Shown here piece by piece: positions 31,747-36,514 of a DNA stretch of 36,514 nucleotides; the first letter of the stretch is position 1, and every line of letters starts with the position of its first letter. Origin of the DNA: Bacteroides sp. (lineage in GTDB: Bacteria > Bacteroidota > Bacteroidia > Bacteroidales > Muribaculaceae). The stretch is taken from positions 100,601-137,114 of the forward strand of contig JAAVCC010000003.1 in the NCBI GenBank assembly GCA_014802535.1, written 5' to 3'. Under the pieces are notes generated by a model. It did not search any database. It was not told where the DNA came from and saw only the letters and a list, made by a program, of their open reading frames with translations. Position numbers and translations under genes: made by a program.

Positions 31747-32609
31747 TAAAAACAATGAGAGTCGTTTGTAAAAATATATCAAAACTAACGTGGTTAATGT
31801 TGCTGATGATGGTAATATTGGCAGGATGTCGCACGTCCAAGCCTCAGCAGTCTCAACCTGTTACGATTCCGACTAAATCTCATACCTATAAGCTGACATT
31901 TGCACAGCGTTTTGATACAATTGTGTCGGGCTATAAAGATTATGATTGTTTTACAGCCGCATTCAAAATCTCGATTAATGCACCGCAACAGATTTCGTTC
32001 AGCGGTCGTGCATATATTGAACATAATAAGTCGATTTACCTTTCGTTGAGAAAATTTGGTATGGAGGTGGCTCGACTTTATGTGACAAACGATTCGATTG
32101 TTGCAGTTGACCGTTTTAATAAAAGATATGTTGCCGAAACGTTGAAAGAGGTTCTTGCAAACTGTCCGATTACGATAGGTAACATTCAGAGTTTGTTGAC
32201 CGGTCAGGTTTTTGAGCCGGGCGATAAGAAGCCTCGCGCATCTCATTTTGGCATTGACCGTGAAAGTGAAAACGGGCAATGGATTGCGTTGCCCAAAGAT
32301 TTGCCTTCGGGGTTTGAGGCGGGATATGTGTTCTCTGATGAAACCGACCGCTTGCTCGCTTTTGCAGCCAAAGGTGGCACCACGACTTTCTTGACAAGAT
32401 ATTTAGATTATTATTCATCGCCTTTCGGACCTCTGTCAGGTGATGTCGATATAAGAGTTCAGGGGGTGAAAACTCCGTTGTCGCTTACGATTGATTGGAC
32501 ATGGACCGGAAGTGCATGGAACAAACCTTCTGAAATGAAACAATTTGTTTATCCTGATCGCAACTATCAGCAGATAGCTGCGCGTGATCTTTTGAATTTG
32601 CTCAAATAG
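31743..32609 (+). CDS. DUF4292 lipoprotein
   Basis: The 288-residue protein has a lipoprotein signal (VILAGC) and a DUF4292 body: early YDCFTAAFKISI, NKSIYLSLRKFGMEVARLYVTNDSIVAVDRFNKRY-type strands, and a last strand region ending in NYQQIAARDLLNLLK. Its beta-rich layout is reminiscent of LolB/LolA-like lipoprotein-handling proteins, but that comparison is weak. The start shares 4 bases with the upstream TPR stop; an ATG four codons later (31755) is also possible and would give the same signal peptide. The next gene begins 4 bases after its stop. Localisation is likely the outer membrane. Function is unknown. Confidence 0.85.
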   Translation: MIKTMRVVCKNISKLTWLMLLMMVILAGCRTSKPQQSQPVTIPTKSHTYKLTFAQRFDTIVSGYKDYDCFTAAFKISINAPQQISFSGRAYIEHNKSIYLSLRKFGMEVARLYVTNDSIVAVDRFNKRYVAETLKEVLANCPITIGNIQSLLTGQVFEPGDKKPRASHFGIDRESENGQWIALPKDLPSGFEAGYVFSDETDRLLAFAAKGGTTTFLTRYLDYYSSPFGPLSGDVDIRVQGVKTPLSLTIDWTWTGSAWNKPSEMKQFVYPDRNYQQIAARDLLNLLK

Positions 32610-32613
32610 ACTG

Positions 32614-34029
32614 ATGAACCGAATATTTGCAATCATTATCATTATATTTTCGCTTGTTGTTGCGGTACCTGCCGATGGTGCCAAAAAGAAAACGAACAAG
32701 CGACAAAAAACTACACAGACAACCAAACGAAAAACAACTAATAATACTAAAAAAACGACGGCTAAATCGAAGAATAACACTTCTTCGAGTGTCAAACTGC
32801 GTCAGAGCGAAAATGCCAGGGCTATTCAAGAAACTTCGCGTAAAATCGAGGAAAATGAACGTGAGTTGTCGCGTCGTCTTGATCGATTGAACGAGATCGG
32901 TGGAGATATGATGGTGCTTGACAAGTCGATTGTAAAACATCGGACTCAGTTAGATACACTTGACAAACATATACAGGAACTAACCGACACAATCAGTGTG
33001 CTCGACGACCGTATGTTATTGATGAGCAAAAAATATGCATCGGCTATTCGTCGTATTGCTGCAAAAAATCGTCTTTCAACATCAGATCTTGTATATATCT
33101 TTTCGTCAAATACAGTGGCTCAGGCATATCGTCGTGCGCGTCTACTCGAAAAGTATAGAGTTTGGCGAAAAAATAAGTCGGAAGAACTCGCAGAAATTAA
33201 ACAACAGCTTGATTCGCAGCGTGTCAAACTTGAAGAGGTAACACTTCAACATCAGACATCGCTTGACCAACTGAACACATCTCTCGCTGACTTGAGTTCA
33301 AAGAAAAAAGAAAACGATAAAATCGTTTCGTCGCTCAAACGTAAAGAAGGTCAGCTAAAAAAAGTGCTAAAACAACGTCAGGCTGAGGCGGCAGCACTGG
33401 AAAATGAACTACAGCGTCTTATTGCAGCCGAGCAGGCACGCATGAAACGTGAAGAGGAGCAGAACAGAAAATTCAGTGCTAAGCAAAAAGCCGATGAGGG
33501 AACAGCTTTAGCTGATAACAGCGGTAAGAATAATGGTACAGAATCGTCTCGACCTAAGAATAACAGTAATGAACCGACTCAGGTAGCTGCGAGCGAGATT
33601 AACATTGTAGGAGGTAATTTTGCAGCAAATAAAGGACGTATTCCTTTCCCTGTTACCGGCAGTTATAAAATTGTAAAACATTTCGGGCGTCAGAAACATC
33701 CCGATTTGATGTATATCGAAACTGACAATCCCGGAATTGATATCGAGACTTCCAAGGAAGCGTCTGTCAGAGCCGTATTTGATGGACGAGTAAGCGATAT
33801 TTTCCGTTTGCCGGGATATAACATGAATGTTGTGATGATTCGACATGGCAATTATATCACAATCTACGCCAACCTCGGCAAAATAAAAGTGAAAAAAGGA
33901 GATACTGTCAAGGCCGGTCAAACTATCGGAAATGTGTTGAGTGACCCTGACAATGACGGTCGTTCAATTTTGCACTTTGAAATAAGAAACGAAAAGGCAA
34001 AAGAAAATCCCGAAATCTGGTTGGCATAA
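32614..34029 (+). CDS. EnvC-like murein hydrolase activator, degenerate M23 domain
   Basis: The 471-residue protein has a signal peptide (about 1-22), a Lys/Thr-rich low-complexity stretch (24-60), a long coiled coil (about 65-290), a charged linker and a C-terminal LytM/M23 domain (about 335-471). The M23 metal site is degraded: Asn372 stands where the first His of HxxxD is expected (NPGID), Asn420 where YxHL has His, and Ile452 where HxH has its first His; only Asp376 and His454 remain. This matches EnvC, which activates amidases without cutting peptidoglycan itself. It probably acts in the periplasm in cell separation (inference). The flippase gene starts 6 bases downstream. Confidence 0.85.
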   Translation: MNRIFAIIIIIFSLVVAVPADGAKKKTNKRQKTTQTTKRKTTNNTKKTTAKSKNNTSSSVKLRQSENARAIQETSRKIEENERELSRRLDRLNEIGGDMMVLDKSIVKHRTQLDTLDKHIQELTDTISVLDDRMLLMSKKYASAIRRIAAKNRLSTSDLVYIFSSNTVAQAYRRARLLEKYRVWRKNKSEELAEIKQQLDSQRVKLEEVTLQHQTSLDQLNTSLADLSSKKKENDKIVSSLKRKEGQLKKVLKQRQAEAAALENELQRLIAAEQARMKREEEQNRKFSAKQKADEGTALADNSGKNNGTESSRPKNNSNEPTQVAASEINIVGGNFAANKGRIPFPVTGSYKIVKHFGRQKHPDLMYIETDNPGIDIETSKEASVRAVFDGRVSDIFRLPGYNMNVVMIRHGNYITIYANLGKIKVKKGDTVKAGQTIGNVLSDPDNDGRSILHFEIRNEKAKENPEIWLA

Positions 34030-34035
34030 ACAGTG

Positions 34036-35373
34036 ATGACCAACCGCGTTACTACTAAATCTATTTTTAAATCAGTTATAACCCTTGGCGGCAGTCAAGG
34101 GTTGATTGTTGTTTGCTCGTTAGTAAGGGCTAAAATTGTTGCCATATTGCTTGGTCCAGCAGCAACCGGATTGTTTGCTATATTTAATAATGTGGTTGAT
34201 GTTGTTGGTGGTGTAACACGACTTGACATTCGTCGGGTGGCGCAACGTGAAATCAGCAGAACGGGTAGCCGAAACGTAATTGAAGCGGTATTGAAAACTT
34301 CATGGTTGCTTGGACTGCTTGGCGGTTTGATGATGGTTGTTTTGTCTCCGTTAATCAGCAAGACAACATTCTCAAACTTTGATATGACCTTTCAATTTGT
34401 CTCACTCGGAGTTGCCTTGGTTGCCTTGTCTCTTCAAGAAGGATATTATAGCGTGATGACCGGATGCGGTGACACGAAACGATTTGCAATATCTCAGGTT
34501 CTGGGAAGTTTGACGGGATTGATTGTGTCGATTCCTCTTTTCTTGTGTCTCGGACTAAATTCAATTGTTCCGTCAATAATTGTCTATTCAGTGTCGTCGG
34601 CATTTATTGCACGATGTTTTGTGAAGAAAGAATTGTTGTCAGACCCAATGATAAGATGGCATGATGTTGTAAAAACAATAATGCCGGCTTTAAAATTTGG
34701 CTTGTGGATAACGGTTGCTGCGTTTATTACGCGCGCAGGTGACTATTGCTTTATTGCGTGGATGAATGATAATTGGTCGATTGATATAGTGGGTGTCTAT
34801 TCGGCGGGGTCAACGATGATTAACCGAGGTGCGGGATTGATTCTCGCCGCCTTGGCTGCCGATTATTATACTCGCATTTCGGCAATTTCAAATAGTGATT
34901 TGTATAGTCTTAACCATTTGGTGAAGCAACAAATAAACGTATTACTCGCCTTGTCGGTCCCGTGCTTAGTCATCTTTGTATTGTTTGCCAAAACATTTGT
35001 TGTTCTATTTTATTCAACAGAATATTTATCGGTCATTCCCTATTTCACCGGAGCCTCAGCGTCCGTTCCCATTAAAATTGCATCGTGTGTTTTAGCATTC
35101 ATCATTTTGTCGCGAGGAGCCGGCAAAATGTATCTTTTATGTGAAACAATTTCGACTCTCATAGGCTTGACTATTAATATATTGTCATTCAAATCAGGCG
35201 GTCTTGCACTTCTCGGCTACGCAGCCCTCGCCAACGAAATACTTTACTTGATAATCGTCTCGATAGCATCCCGGTGCTATAAAGTTGGGATTGGCGTTAA
35301 AGAAATTTTATTTATTCTGATTTCTACTGGTAGTATTATCCTATCGGGTTTAATCCCGACTTGTTTTGATTGA
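34036..35373 (+). CDS. Oligosaccharide flippase (Wzx/MATE-like)
   Basis: The 445-residue protein is almost entirely hydrophobic, with about 12 predicted membrane helices starting at FKSVITLGGSQGLIV and continuing to the C-terminus. The early motif LGPAATGLFAIFNN is typical of the polysaccharide-biosynthesis (PST/Wzx) flippase family, which moves lipid-linked sugar units across the inner membrane. The ATG at 34036 is chosen over the GTG one codon earlier. No glycosyltransferase genes lie nearby on this side, so its substrate is unknown and it may be an isolated flippase co-transcribed with the EnvC-like gene. The nqrA promoter follows. Confidence 0.85.
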   Translation: MTNRVTTKSIFKSVITLGGSQGLIVVCSLVRAKIVAILLGPAATGLFAIFNNVVDVVGGVTRLDIRRVAQREISRTGSRNVIEAVLKTSWLLGLLGGLMMVVLSPLISKTTFSNFDMTFQFVSLGVALVALSLQEGYYSVMTGCGDTKRFAISQVLGSLTGLIVSIPLFLCLGLNSIVPSIIVYSVSSAFIARCFVKKELLSDPMIRWHDVVKTIMPALKFGLWITVAAFITRAGDYCFIAWMNDNWSIDIVGVYSAGSTMINRGAGLILAALAADYYTRISAISNSDLYSLNHLVKQQINVLLALSVPCLVIFVLFAKTFVVLFYSTEYLSVIPYFTGASASVPIKIASCVLAFIILSRGAGKMYLLCETISTLIGLTINILSFKSGGLALLGYAALANEILYLIIVSIASRCYKVGIGVKEILFILISTGSIILSGLIPTCFD

Positions 35374-35418
35374 CTGATATTAAGTCAGATTATTTTCGAT
35401 TAATCAAAAAAAAAGATT

Positions 35419-35426
35419 TATCTTTG
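35419..35426 (+). promoter_or_regulatory. Bacteroidota -7 box for nqrA
   Basis: TATCTTTG, followed by C, fits TAnnTTTG and lies 36 bases before the nqrA start codon. A clear -33 TTG is not visible at usual distance. Confidence 0.6.
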
Positions 35427-35462
35427 CAAAATAATTGAAAATGATAACCTTAATAACTAAGC

Positions 35463-36514
35463 ATGAGCATCTCGTTAAATATTAAAAAAGGACTTGATCT
35501 CAATCTTGAAGGGCAAATTGAATCACCGGTAATTGCCGGAGAAATCAAGCCGACATTGGTTGGTATTTGTCCTGATGATTTTCATGGTTTGATCCCAAAG
35601 ACCGAGGTCAAAGAAGGCGATAAAATTTTGGCAGGTGATGCATTGTTGCGTGACAAAAATAATCCCCGGGTCAAAATCGTGTCTCCTGTTGCCGGTACGG
35701 TAAAAGCTATCGTTCGCGGTGAACGACGTAAAATTATGAATGTCGTTGTCGAGGCTGACTATACTGTTGCTGAAGGCAAAAGTTTTGATGTAAACACAAC
35801 CGATCGCGCTCAAATTATTGATGTATTGGCGCAATCAGGTTTGTTCAGTATGATGGTTCAACGTCCTTACGGAGTTGTTCCGTTGCCCGATGCCGAGGTT
35901 CGTGATATATATGTGATGGCAGCTGATACTGCACCGCTGGCACCCTCGTTTCAAGTCGAATTGGTGGGTAAAGAAAAGGAACTTGCCAAAGGTGTTGAAG
36001 TTTTATCGCGTTTAACTGCCGGAAAGGTATATGTAGCACGTCATGAGTCGGTTCAGATTGCCGATATTCCCGGAGCTGAGATGATCGATATCAAAGGACA
36101 TCATCCCGCGACCCTTCCCGGAACTGTTATTGCTAATACGTCTCCTATAAATAAAGGTGAAATTGTCTGGACTCTTGATGGCGTGACACTCGCACGCATC
36201 GGTGGACTTTTTTTGACCGGTAAAGTTGATTGGCAAACAATTGTTGCCCTTGTCGGAAGTGAAGTGAAAACTCCCGGATATGTTAAAACTGTAATTGGCG
36301 CACAGATTGATCAATTGCTTGCGGGCAAATTGAAAACCGAAAACGATATAAGAATTATTTCGGGTAACGTACTTACGGGTAAAGCTGTAACAAAAGATGA
36401 ATTTCTCCGTGTGCCATATACTCAGATAACTGTGATTCCGGAAGGTTCGCATGCCGATGAGTTTATGGGCTGGGCTTCGATGTCACCCTCAAAAATGAGT
36501 GTCAGCCGTTCGTT
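35463..36514 (+). CDS. nqrA: Na+-translocating NADH-quinone reductase subunit A, 3' end cut
   Basis: The frame opens at the ATG at 35463 and stays open to the right edge (350 residues visible; the usual length is about 450). The start MSISLNIKKGLDLNLEGQ and the downstream GLIPKTEVKEGDKILAGDAL, SPVAGTVKAIVRGERRKI and RPYGVVPLPDAEVRDIYV stretches are characteristic of NqrA. It is the cytoplasmic subunit of the six-subunit Na+-pumping NADH:quinone oxidoreductase, which oxidises NADH and drives a sodium gradient. The remaining nqr genes are expected downstream, outside the window. A typical -7 box precedes it. Confidence 0.95.
   Translation, partial: MSISLNIKKGLDLNLEGQIESPVIAGEIKPTLVGICPDDFHGLIPKTEVKEGDKILAGDALLRDKNNPRVKIVSPVAGTVKAIVRGERRKIMNVVVEADYTVAEGKSFDVNTTDRAQIIDVLAQSGLFSMMVQRPYGVVPLPDAEVRDIYVMAADTAPLAPSFQVELVGKEKELAKGVEVLSRLTAGKVYVARHESVQIADIPGAEMIDIKGHHPATLPGTVIANTSPINKGEIVWTLDGVTLARIGGLFLTGKVDWQTIVALVGSEVKTPGYVKTVIGAQIDQLLAGKLKTENDIRIISGNVLTGKAVTKDEFLRVPYTQITVIPEGSHADEFMGWASMSPSKMSVSRS

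Overview
The window looks like a chromosome segment of a Bacteroidales bacterium. The Muribaculaceae ('S24-7') are my best guess, but that family call is inference. The grounds are the DUF3098-uppP-truB-queA gene order, DUF4493 and PCMD lipoproteins, a Na+-translocating NQR subunit, a membrane-anchored TPR/HTH regulator, weak Shine-Dalgarno sequences, and several -7 boxes of the Bacteroidota type TAnnTTTG.

Layout. (1) 1-3481: tightly packed housekeeping genes: the end of a DUF3098 membrane protein, uppP, truB, queA and a DUF2148 ferredoxin-like protein. (2) 3489-14609: an AT-rich accessory locus on the + strand that I read as a RiPP (ribosomally made, modified peptide) pathway. It has a membrane-spanning TPR/HTH regulator, a 44-nt palindrome, a small secreted protein, a 71-aa precursor with a GG-type leader and a four-cysteine core, a radical SAM/SPASM enzyme, an outer-membrane beta-barrel protein, a LanC-like protein without zinc ligands, a GT7-like glycosyltransferase, a GT51 peptidoglycan glycosyltransferase and a C39-peptidase ABC exporter. 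Most of the genes overlap or nearly touch, so they are probably one operon. (3) 14616-15365 (-): a potassium-channel-like protein with an altered selectivity filter. (4) 15453-19183 (-): a four-gene phage head cassette (scaffold-like, capsid, adaptor-like, portal) with no terminase, tail, lysis or integrase genes. (5) 19450-25746 (+): three consecutive DUF4493 lipoproteins, two of them with C-terminal PCMD-like domains. (6) 25747-25950: a terminator and three small interspersed hairpin repeats. (7) 25951-28159 (-): a DbpA-type DEAD-box helicase and a HAD phosphatase. (8) 28296-36514 (+): a PLP aminotransferase, dut, a TPR protein, a DUF4292 lipoprotein, an EnvC-like degenerate M23 protein, a polysaccharide flippase and the start of nqrA.

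How the RiPP locus may work (inference): the precursor is modified on its Cys-rich core by the radical SAM enzyme and possibly by the LanC-like protein and the glycosyltransferase. The exporter cuts it after GG and carries it across the inner membrane, and the beta-barrel protein may handle outer-membrane passage or uptake. The GT51 enzyme is the odd member and could be a resistant duplicate of a cell-wall target or a protein that supplies or modifies glycan. I found no tRNA, rRNA or CRISPR array, and no stretch over 300 bases is without a gene.
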